Under the pieces are notes generated by a model. The model was not told where the DNA came from. It worked only from the letters and a program-made list of their open reading frames with translations, and did not search any database. Source: Paenibacillus anaericanus (GTDB taxonomy: Bacteria; Bacillota; Bacilli; Paenibacillales; Paenibacillaceae). Taken from it: 64,000 bases of DNA. The DNA is taken from the NCBI RefSeq assembly GCF_003994475.1, contig NZ_RZNY01000017.1, forward strand, positions 34,615 through 98,614, given 5' to 3'. A program made the translations under genes and the position numbers. Shown here piece after piece: positions 45,336-52,626 of this stretch. Every line of letters begins with the position of its first letter. Position 1 is the first letter of the stretch.

Positions 45336-45779
45336 CTACTTAAAATTCTCCTGAGCGTACTTACCTAACTTCTTCAAAAGCTGTGCCGCTACAGATTTCT
45401 CTTCTGGAGAAAGACCAGCCATCGCTTGCTCTATCACTTCCGTATGCTTAGGAAAAACTTCTTCTATAAATTGCTCTCCCTGATTCGTTATCTCTGCGTA
45501 TATTAGACGGCGGTCTTCCGTAGAAGCTCTACGGGCAACGAGGCCTTTTTTCTCTAGTTTATCAACGACATACGTGATATTCCCACTACTCATAAGCACC
45601 TTACCACAGATTTGTTGAATGGGTTGCGATCCCTTATGATATAGTAGCTCAAGAACCCCAAATTCAGTTCGAGTTAGACCATATTGTCGAATATCCCTTT
45701 CGGTATGAGCATTCAGCCATTGGGTTGCTCTTGTAAGTGCAACGTAGAGATCTAGGGACTCATTCTTAGTTTGATCCAT
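45336..45779 (-). CDS. mhqR: MarR-family repressor MhqR
   Basis: 147-residue MarR regulator: LTRTEFGVLELLYHKG, QQICGKVLMSSGNITYVVDKLEKKGLV recognition region and the EDRRLIYAEIT wing; very like B. subtilis MhqR, which represses quinone-detoxifying genes and is inactivated by quinones. No Cys-based sensor at the N-terminus; one Cys is in the DNA-binding region. AGGAGGTGG precedes the ATG. An 18-bp palindrome upstream suggests autoregulation, and its match before mhqP suggests control of that operon. Confidence 0.9.
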   Translation of the reverse strand: MDQTKNESLDLYVALTRATQWLNAHTERDIRQYGLTRTEFGVLELLYHKGSQPIQQICGKVLMSSGNITYVVDKLEKKGLVARRASTEDRRLIYAEITNQGEQFIEEVFPKHTEVIEQAMAGLSPEEKSVAAQLLKKLGKYAQENFK

Positions 45780-45843
45780 GCTTATTCCACCTCCTACAAT
45801 ACCGTAAATATATTTTGCATAACAAAATTATCTCGACATGAAA

Positions 45844-45861
45844 TATCTTAATATTAAGATA
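45844..45861. promoter_or_regulatory. MhqR-type operator before mhqR
   Basis: TATCTTAATATTAAGATA, a perfect 18-bp palindrome, 65-82 bases before the mhqR start. It fits the published Bacillus form tATCT-N8-AGATa and matches the geometry of the mhqP site. The remaining sequence up to the plus-strand serine hydrolase (46046) is A+T rich with no gene. Confidence 0.68.
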
Positions 45862-46045
45862 CTTTATTTGTTGTAAACTGTCAACTGCTATTTAATAACT
45901 CAGAAAGCTATTGATTCTATATTGTGATAAAAACAAATGTTTTATTATACAAAATAACGCACTTCTCGAACACTTATAGACAACATAAGGTCTATTCGTT
46001 AGAATAACTCCATTGTTCCTACTTTAAGGAAGGCGAGGGAAATTA

Positions 46046-47188
46046 ATGAATGAGATTCCAGAAGGCGTTCGTATATACAAGGGAGCTGTAGATGTAGCTC
46101 CGGAGGAAGTAGGGCTCAGCTCCGAGCAGTTGAACAAATTGAAGGCTCACTTCTATGGATTAATGGAACGTGGGGAGCTCCAAGCAGCCAGTTATCTTGT
46201 GGCACGGCACGGGAAGATTGCTGCATGGAATTCATTAGGGAAGCTAGATGGTACGCAAGAGCACGGTGATTTGCAACCAGATTCCATTCGCAAACTGTCT
46301 TCTTTAACGAAATCATTCACTAACGTCGCAATAGGTACACTGATCGAGGATGGTAAGCTTTACTTGGATCAGCCGGTGGTTACAATTCTAGACGAGTTTA
46401 ACAATTCGACACATCAAGACATTACCATCTTTCACTTATTAACGCATACATCCGGTATTATGCCCGTGTCCGGTTATTTCAATGAGCCCTATCCACGAGA
46501 ATGGTGGGGAGCACAGGGTTTTGACAATTGGATTCGTAAAATACTACAAGGAACCTTGGTATGTGAACCAGGAACAGCCTACAATTATTCGACAGTCGGC
46601 TACGCCTTACTGGGGGAAATCATTACTCGAGTATCGGGTGTGCCGTATGAACAATACATTACGGAGCAGATTCTACTTCCATTAGGAATGAGCCGAACCT
46701 ACTTCGATGTTCCGCAGGAATTACACAATCAAGTGCTTATTGTGGATCAGTATGACCACGATTCACTTACAAGCCGACAGGACAGAACTGGTGGACCTCC
46801 GAGATCAGATAGCGGACTTCATTCAACCTTATATGATTTATGGAAGTTCGGACAAATGCTCTTGAATGGTGGTACTTTCGAAGGGCAACGAATTTTAGGG
46901 CGTAGAACAGTCGATTTGTTAACGCGTCGTCATCTGTTCAATATTCCGGCATACCATTGGGGTGGGAAAATCAAAGATAAAGGTCAAGCACTTGGCTTCG
47001 ACCTCGCTATTGATCATATGTCTTTCGAATCGATCGGTACGTTTCAGTTGGAAGGGGCGGGCCGTTCAGCCCTATTTGTAGACCCTGCTGAACAATTGGT
47101 AGTCGTCTTCTTCGTACCATCTGCGTATTCATGGGTGCCTCTCTCCGTGTTGGGTACCAAGCAAATTATTTGGTCAAGTTTGATGTAA
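46046..47188 (+). CDS. Serine hydrolase of the class C beta-lactamase/PBP4* type
   Basis: 380 residues without a signal peptide, so cytoplasmic unless exported unusually. Seen: SxxK as SLTK (about residue 91), YNYSTVGY for the Tyr-x-Asn-type motif, and a GGPPRSDSGLHSTLYDLWKFG segment common in EstB-like esterases. It could be an esterase or D-amino-peptidase rather than a true beta-lactamase. Ribosome site AAGGAAGGCGAGGG; single gene with its own terminator. Confidence 0.83.
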   Translation: MNEIPEGVRIYKGAVDVAPEEVGLSSEQLNKLKAHFYGLMERGELQAASYLVARHGKIAAWNSLGKLDGTQEHGDLQPDSIRKLSSLTKSFTNVAIGTLIEDGKLYLDQPVVTILDEFNNSTHQDITIFHLLTHTSGIMPVSGYFNEPYPREWWGAQGFDNWIRKILQGTLVCEPGTAYNYSTVGYALLGEIITRVSGVPYEQYITEQILLPLGMSRTYFDVPQELHNQVLIVDQYDHDSLTSRQDRTGGPPRSDSGLHSTLYDLWKFGQMLLNGGTFEGQRILGRRTVDLLTRRHLFNIPAYHWGGKIKDKGQALGFDLAIDHMSFESIGTFQLEGAGRSALFVDPAEQLVVVFFVPSAYSWVPLSVLGTKQIIWSSLM

Positions 47189-47208
47189 TTAATTACTCTG
47201 TAACCATT

Positions 47209-47246
47209 AAAAAATGCACTCCCTATTTCTAGGGGGTGCATTTTTT
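47209..47246. terminator. Bidirectional terminator
   Basis: AAAAAATGCACTCCCT / AGGGGGTGCATTTTTT, one G-T pair; runs of A and T on both sides, shared by the serine hydrolase and the minus-strand SDR gene. Confidence 0.9.
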
Positions 47247-47255
47247 AAAGTATAT

Positions 47256-48008
47256 TTATTTCGCAGAATATCCACCGTCGATCGGAAGTTCAATACCTGT
47301 AATATAGGAAGATTCATCTGAAGCTAGGAATAATACGCCTTTTGCGATATCTTCCGCTTCGCCAAGTCGTGGAAGTGGCGACATGGACAAGAACCAAGCT
47401 TTCATTTTTTCATCGTTCATCATGTCGGTCGTCATCGGCGTTCTGATAAATCCAGGGTGCACGGAATTCGCCCGAATGTTATGTTTAGCATAATCTACAG
47501 CCGTTGCTTTGGTCAGCATCCGAACTGCCCCTTTACTTGCAGTATAAGGACCTGTTCCGCTACCACCCGTTAATCCAGCGATTGAGGAAATGTTGACGAT
47601 GGACCCTCCACCTTGTTGGATCATGTGAGGGATTACCTCTTTTTGTCCTAAAAAGACACTTGTCAGGTTGATGTTCATTACCTTATTCCATAGTTCAACA
47701 TCCGTTTCGAGGAACGGTGTAGCGCTAGAAATACCAGCATTGTTAACAAGAATGTCTACTTTACCAAATGTAGCAACGGCTTGATCCACAACGCGCTTCC
47801 AGTCTTCTTCGGAAGTTACATTATGAGCCAGACCAATCGCTTCTCCACCGCTCTGTACAATCTCCTCAGCAACTTGCTTAATCTTATCTTCCTGTATATC
47901 TGTTAAGACGAGCTTGGCACCTTCTTTCGCAAAAAGAAGCGCATCGGCTTTACCCATTCCACCAGCTGCACCAGTAATAATAGCTACTTTATTCTCTAAT
48001 CTCTTCAA
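47256..48008 (-). CDS. SDR oxidoreductase (glucose/3-oxoacyl reductase-like)
   Basis: 250-residue classical SDR: TGAAGGMG loop, DILVNNAGIS, YTASKGAVRMLTKA catalytic stretch and a LPIDGGYSAK end. It starts at TTG 48008, six bases after AAGGAGGG; the frame open upstream to 48056 is not supported. A TGTGA-N6-TCACA palindrome sits 22-37 bases upstream of the start, the same arrangement as before cydA, suggesting redox or oxygen control. Substrate unknown. Confidence 0.85.
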   Translation of the reverse strand: MKRLENKVAIITGAAGGMGKADALLFAKEGAKLVLTDIQEDKIKQVAEEIVQSGGEAIGLAHNVTSEEDWKRVVDQAVATFGKVDILVNNAGISSATPFLETDVELWNKVMNINLTSVFLGQKEVIPHMIQQGGGSIVNISSIAGLTGGSGTGPYTASKGAVRMLTKATAVDYAKHNIRANSVHPGFIRTPMTTDMMNDEKMKAWFLSMSPLPRLGEAEDIAKGVLFLASDESSYITGIELPIDGGYSAK

Positions 48009-48029
48009 GTAAATCCCTCCTTGTAGTAG

Positions 48030-48045
48030 TGTGAGAAATATCACA
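48030..48045. promoter_or_regulatory. Rex/Fnr-like palindrome between divergent SDR genes
   Basis: TGTGAGAAATATCACA, a perfect TGTGA-N6-TCACA site, directly upstream of the ribosome site of the SDR at 47256-48008. Its place close to the start fits repression rather than activation of that gene. Confidence 0.55.
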
Positions 48046-48234
48046 TCAAGCACCATACACCTTTTATTCTATGGATTCAAGCCATTTTCCTATCTTTACC
48101 TAATTTGCATATATTATTAAAAATCGCGGTTTGTCCATTTTATTACAGATACTACCCCTACCCTTACTATTACCTCGTATATAATATAAAATAAACATGT
48201 AAACTATAAAAAATGGATATGGAGGAGATCAGAC

Positions 48235-48954
48235 ATGCAACTTTCAAATAAAACAGCCATCATTACGGGGGCAGGTAAAGGCATTGGCAAATCCATCGCA
48301 ATTGCTTTGGCGAAGGAAGGCGTGAACCTCGGCCTCATTGCACGGACAGCAGCTGACCTCGAATCATTGCAAAATTCTTTAAAGATAGAACACTCCGTGA
48401 ATGTACATATTGCTACAGCGGATATCTCTAACCAACAAGAAGCCGAAGCAGCCGTCTTGAAACTTAAAGAGCAACTCGGTTCTATCGATATTCTTATCAA
48501 CAATGCAGGAATCGCTGAATTCGGCACCCTCGTTGAGATGGAACAAAGCACTTGGGAACGAATCATTCAAGTAAATCTGATGGGTACCTATTATATTACC
48601 CGCGCAGCACTTCCCTTCATGCTGGAGCAAAATAGCGGAGATATTATCAATGTCGCTTCAACGGCTGGAGAACGTGGTTTTGCTACGGGTTCGGCATATT
48701 GTGCATCTAAATTCGCCGTGCTCGGCTTAACGGAGTCCCTATTACAAGAAGTTCGCAAGTCGAACATTCGGGTAGTTGCTCTTACACCTAGCACTGTTGC
48801 TACCGAGTTGGCACAAAATGCAGGATTAAAAATTGGGGATGAAGACCGGATGATGCAACCGGAGGATGTTGCGGAATTGGCCTTGGCTACCTTGAAACTA
48901 CCATCACGAGTATTTATCAAAACTGCAGGTATTTGGACAACTAACCCACAGTAA
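48235..48954 (+). CDS. SDR oxidoreductase (FabG-like)
   Basis: 239-residue SDR: TGAGKGIG loop, DILINNAGIAEFG, S...YCASKFAVLGL catalytic residues. It lacks the usual Gly-Gly end and finishes IKTAGIWTTNPQ, as in YqjQ/FabG-like reductases of Bacillota. ATGGAGGAG precedes the ATG. Divergent from the SDR at 47256. Single gene ended by a strong terminator. Confidence 0.87.
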   Translation: MQLSNKTAIITGAGKGIGKSIAIALAKEGVNLGLIARTAADLESLQNSLKIEHSVNVHIATADISNQQEAEAAVLKLKEQLGSIDILINNAGIAEFGTLVEMEQSTWERIIQVNLMGTYYITRAALPFMLEQNSGDIINVASTAGERGFATGSAYCASKFAVLGLTESLLQEVRKSNIRVVALTPSTVATELAQNAGLKIGDEDRMMQPEDVAELALATLKLPSRVFIKTAGIWTTNPQ

Positions 48955-48982
48955 GAAGCTGTGATTGACTATAAAAGCACAG

Positions 48983-49013
48983 AAAAACCCCGCTCTCGTA
49001 GAGCGGGGTTTTT
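48983..49013. terminator. Bidirectional terminator
   Basis: Perfect 14-bp stem AAAAACCCCGCTCT / AGAGCGGGGTTTTT with a three-base loop. Confidence 0.93.
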
Positions 49014-49027
49014 CTTATACCACCTTA

Positions 49028-49867
49028 TTAAACGAAGATATTTAACTTTGCTTCTGTTTTAATTATTGCATCCATAAGTTCCGTCCCACGATTGTGATGA
49101 AGCAGTCTGAAATAAAGACTGCGTAGGAAATTTTTCGTATTCGTACGGGTCATATACAAACTGCGGCTCCGCGGCCAGTCGCAGCATTGCTCCAATTGGC
49201 CAAACCAATCAGTAATCAACGAAGGCGACAGCAGATCATGTTCAATTATAGTAACAACGATGCTAGCAATACGGTCGTCCTCATCGTCACTAAAAACATA
49301 CCGCCCGTTATACAGCATTCCCTGAATTGCAGCTAGCACTTCTAGCTGCACAGCTTCATCGCTTTCCACGCACCGCACTAACTCTTCCAAGGCATCCGCC
49401 CCATGAGCTGCTGCATGAGCCCAACCGCCCTCGGTCACATAACCTCGTAAATCCTTTTCTTCTATGTAGTATCCAATCAGACGTTCTTTCAAGTGTGTGA
49501 ATTCAGATAGGTCCAGAAAAGGTTGCTCTATATGCCGCTGCAATATCAAAACCACAACAAGTACAGAGAACGTTCTTGTAAATACACTCGGATCTTCCTC
49601 GCTACCCAAATGATAAAACAGATGTTCATCGTCGATGATAACAGATAAGATCTCTCGAAGCTCCGCGTCATTAAATAGCTTTTTCTCACCGATCCATCCG
49701 GCAAAAGTAGCGTAAATGAGATTGTCACGCAACTCCGGCAAAGGGTCCCCAATATACTTCAGCATCAGCTTTATGTAATCCCACAATACTTCACCCTCAT
49801 TTAGCATATAACCATTATCTTCGATTCTTTGCAGATCAACCATCAATTCTTCTCTTATGTCGTTCAT
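49028..49867 (-). CDS. DUF2785 family protein
   Basis: 279-residue soluble, acidic, helix-rich protein of unknown function. It shares NGY, ELRDNLIYATFAGWI, GGWAHAAAHGADALEELV and TKNFLRSLYFRLL with the frameshifted gene at 26528-27350. The invariant WAHA-AHGADAL stretch (His/Asp-rich) could be a metal or active site, a guess. The ATG at 49867 overlaps the HAD stop as ATGA, so the two genes are translationally coupled; another ATG at 49882 is possible. Confidence 0.82.
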   Translation of the reverse strand: MNDIREELMVDLQRIEDNGYMLNEGEVLWDYIKLMLKYIGDPLPELRDNLIYATFAGWIGEKKLFNDAELREILSVIIDDEHLFYHLGSEEDPSVFTRTFSVLVVVLILQRHIEQPFLDLSEFTHLKERLIGYYIEEKDLRGYVTEGGWAHAAAHGADALEELVRCVESDEAVQLEVLAAIQGMLYNGRYVFSDDEDDRIASIVVTIIEHDLLSPSLITDWFGQLEQCCDWPRSRSLYMTRTNTKNFLRSLYFRLLHHNRGTELMDAIIKTEAKLNIFV

Positions 49868-50583
49868 GCTCTCGTCTCCCATCCTGGTATCTTTCGCAAG
49901 TTACCGTCCCATATTTGCACTTTACTTGTTACTTCTAGCCCTTCTGGCGATGAATTGGAATGGATATAACAAGCATCGATCCCAGCTCTCAGGGCCCCTG
50001 CCATGTCGGTTCTTGGGTCATTGCCGATCATGATTGCCGAGGATAAGTCGACTTCATAGGTAGTCCTTAGATAATCAAAAAATAGCGGATCCGGTTTACT
50101 TATCCCTGCTTCCGATGATATGGCAATCCCATCAAACAAATCGTAAATACCCAATACCTTTAGCTCAGCCTCAACAAACGTCTTCTGCCCGTTCGATAGG
50201 AGATACACTCCTTTACCTTTAGACCGTAGAGTATTGAGAATCTCGATAACCCCATCATAAAGAGATAGATGTCGCATACTCAGGATACGTAACCAGTGTA
50301 CCGTTTCATCCAGCCAATCCTCGTTTGGCTCACCATTTAGATCACGTACGATAGCGGCAAAGACGTTCTGCATTACGAAATCAGGGAACTCACAGTGCTG
50401 CGCGGCCGCCTTCATCTGAACTTCAATCTCCTGAGCCACACGACGGCACAAATCCTCCCCCGTAGTATCCATCCCATAGTACCGGAAATGAAAAGCCATA
50501 GCCTCCCACACTTCTGGGCTCTCTTCCTCCGTATGAATATCAATTAACGTACCATATAGATCAAAAATATAATTCTGATACAC
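49864..50583 (-). CDS. HAD-family phosphatase
   Basis: 239-residue haloacid dehalogenase-type hydrolase with a helical cap: motif I FDLYGTLID (nucleophile Asp), motif II LLSNGQ, motif III GISKPDPLFF and motif IV MIGNDPRTDM. It resembles YjjG/YfnB-type nucleotidases and 2-haloacid dehalogenase-like phosphatases. Coupled to the DUF2785 gene by ATGA overlap, which hints that the two act together, although no shared process is known. Confidence 0.88.
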   Translation of the reverse strand: MYQNYIFDLYGTLIDIHTEEESPEVWEAMAFHFRYYGMDTTGEDLCRRVAQEIEVQMKAAAQHCEFPDFVMQNVFAAIVRDLNGEPNEDWLDETVHWLRILSMRHLSLYDGVIEILNTLRSKGKGVYLLSNGQKTFVEAELKVLGIYDLFDGIAISSEAGISKPDPLFFDYLRTTYEVDLSSAIMIGNDPRTDMAGALRAGIDACYIHSNSSPEGLEVTSKVQIWDGNLRKIPGWETRA

Positions 50584-50781
50584 TACGTCCCCTCCAACTT
50601 GGATCTATGTACTCTCTACAACACACTTTGGAATATTATGTACTTACACTATAGTATCATGGGTACTTCAGGCAATACATATGACAAATATACTAAAGAA
50701 CGGTAGGTGATATTTCACGAAGGTAACACCAATAAGTTCAACGGAATTGGGCCTTCTTTTCTTTAGCTTGAAAATAATTTG

Positions 50782-50810
50782 TTTACTTACTAACGAACGT
50801 TAGTTAATAT
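50782..50810 (+). promoter_or_regulatory. TetR-gene promoter with palindromic operator
   Basis: ACTAACGAACGTTAGT (50789-50804) is an inverted repeat (ACTAAC-GAAC-GTTAGT) lying between a TTTACT -35-like hexamer (50782-50787) and TAATAT (50805-50810), spacing 17. This is the classic placement for TetR autorepression. Confidence 0.6.
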
Positions 50811-50850
50811 AGTTGTATTGGAAAAAATTATGAATTACGAGGTATATGAT

Positions 50851-51510
50851 ATGAACCCACCGCTAACCCCGCATACTTTTGTAGATATCCATAATAATCC
50901 TATGAAGAACGCAACCAAGGCCTCCATTCTTCATACATGTATCGAACTCTTTGCTCATTCTGGATATAGCGCGGTCTCCATTCGTGAAATCACACGTAAC
51001 GTTGGGATTAAGGAAAGCTCTCTGTATAATCATTTTCGCAATAAGAATGAAATCATCGAAACCATCTATACCAACTACCGAATGGAGCTCGCGCGGATTC
51101 TACCTTCCATGGAGAAAGTAGATGAGTTAATTCCACTGATGGAGCCAGAAGTATTCATGCAGCAGGGATTTACTTTATTTAAGATGAGCTACAATAACCC
51201 TACATTTGAGAAAATGTGGCGAATTGTTCAGATCGAACAGTTTCGTGATGTCCGCGCTAGAGATATCTATCTGAACGACATCTGTAACAACACACTTCTT
51301 TTCGTCGAACAAGTATTTCAGAAACTCATCAACATGGGCAAAATGAAACCCTTGGATCCTACCGATTTAGCCGCAGCTTATCAATACCCCGTGTTTGCGA
51401 TGATGATCGAATATTATATTTTGAAATGTGATCAGAAGGATACAAGTCTACTCGAGAAACGAATGAACAACCATATTCAACAATTTTTCCAGAACAACTT
51501 AACAAGTTAG
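50851..51510 (+). CDS. TetR-family transcriptional regulator
   Basis: 219 residues with an N-terminal TetR helix-turn-helix: KASILHTCIELFAHSGYSAVS, REITRNVGIKESSLYNHF, RNKNEIIETIY. The ligand domain is unspecific. TTG 50818 and ATG 50830 are in frame, but GAGG lies eight bases before ATG 50851. A palindrome in its promoter suggests autoregulation; the alpha/beta hydrolase that follows by 64 bases on the same strand is the obvious co-regulated gene. Confidence 0.87.
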   Translation: MNPPLTPHTFVDIHNNPMKNATKASILHTCIELFAHSGYSAVSIREITRNVGIKESSLYNHFRNKNEIIETIYTNYRMELARILPSMEKVDELIPLMEPEVFMQQGFTLFKMSYNNPTFEKMWRIVQIEQFRDVRARDIYLNDICNNTLLFVEQVFQKLINMGKMKPLDPTDLAAAYQYPVFAMMIEYYILKCDQKDTSLLEKRMNNHIQQFFQNNLTS

Positions 51511-51574
51511 GGTGTAACGGATCGAGGTTGGGAGAAATAGAGCTACATAGATACATTACAGAGGAGAATGTTAC

Positions 51575-52603
51575 ATGGGCGTTTTTTGGGCAAAGAGAGA
51601 CTTTGTCGTTCCCCCTACCGGGATCAGCAAAGTCGAGCAGCTTGTTATTGGAGGCATACAGCAGTACGTGTTAATTCAATCGGAGAATATCAGTAATCCT
51701 ATCTTGTTGATGCTCCATGGGGGCCCCGGCCTGCCTGTTCCAGGTGTATCGAATCGCTCCAGAGATTATGCGTTAGCGACAACAACCAAAGACCTAGTCA
51801 AACATTATACCCTTGTATTCTGGGACCAAAGAGGTGCTGGCAAATCTTACGCACGCAATATTCCTGAAGACTCGTTTAACGTTGCCCAATTTGTAGCGGA
51901 TGCCAAAGAAGTCGTCCAGTATCTCAAAAACCATTTCCATAGAGATAAAATATTTATCGCCGGCCACTCATGGGGAAGTATTCTTGGCTTACGGTTAGCT
52001 TATGAGAATCCAACTGATTTCTACGCTTATATCGGTATTTCACAATTGATTAACTGGGCAGAGAATGACGTCTTGTGTTTGCGGTGGGCTTTGGATAAAG
52101 CGATAGAAACAAACAACCAAAAGGCAATCGATGAGTTAACGAACTGCGGAGAACCACCTTTTGTAACGAGTGTAGAGCAATGGACAACGGTAAGAAAATG
52201 GCTTGCTAAGTACAATGCCATGATCTACTCTGATGATCAAGTGAAGCATTCCGGTATGAAGCTAGCTTTCAGTATACTTATGCGGTCCCCTGATTACTCT
52301 ATCCGGAATATTATGAATACGTTCAAAGGCTTTGGGGCCAGCTACACGCAAACGATGATCGAGGATTTTGCAACGATTAATTACGAAGAGGAGATCACGC
52401 GAGTTGAAATCCCCGTTACTATCATTCATGGGAGCAAGGATCTCCAAGTTTACGGCGAGCTTCTAGAACGGTACTATCAATCGCTAGAAGCTCCCGCAGG
52501 CAAGCAACTCATATGGATGGAGCATTCATCGCATATGTTTCATCCCGATGATGCTAGAGCAATAGAAAGAGAGATCATTAAGCTCAAGCATTTGAGCAAC
52601 TAA
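51575..52603 (+). CDS. Alpha/beta hydrolase (proline iminopeptidase-like)
   Basis: 342 residues: MLHGGPGLPVPG (HGGPG oxyanion motif of S33 peptidases), FWDQRGAGKS, nucleophile elbow GHSWGS, a cap domain, and HGSKDLQVYG and HSSHMFHPDD for the acid and His. Proline iminopeptidases and related epoxide hydrolases share this pattern; the exact substrate is not visible. AGAGGAG precedes the ATG. It follows the TetR gene and is likely controlled by it. Confidence 0.85.
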   Translation: MGVFWAKRDFVVPPTGISKVEQLVIGGIQQYVLIQSENISNPILLMLHGGPGLPVPGVSNRSRDYALATTTKDLVKHYTLVFWDQRGAGKSYARNIPEDSFNVAQFVADAKEVVQYLKNHFHRDKIFIAGHSWGSILGLRLAYENPTDFYAYIGISQLINWAENDVLCLRWALDKAIETNNQKAIDELTNCGEPPFVTSVEQWTTVRKWLAKYNAMIYSDDQVKHSGMKLAFSILMRSPDYSIRNIMNTFKGFGASYTQTMIEDFATINYEEEITRVEIPVTIIHGSKDLQVYGELLERYYQSLEAPAGKQLIWMEHSSHMFHPDDARAIEREIIKLKHLSN

Positions 52604-52626
52604 GCGCATAGGCACCGCCTTTGATC

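Noticed and set aside
46046-47188. An antibiotic-resistance beta-lactamase
   Set aside because: The SxxK fold is shared by many esterases and peptidases, and the protein has no signal peptide, so a resistance claim is not supported.
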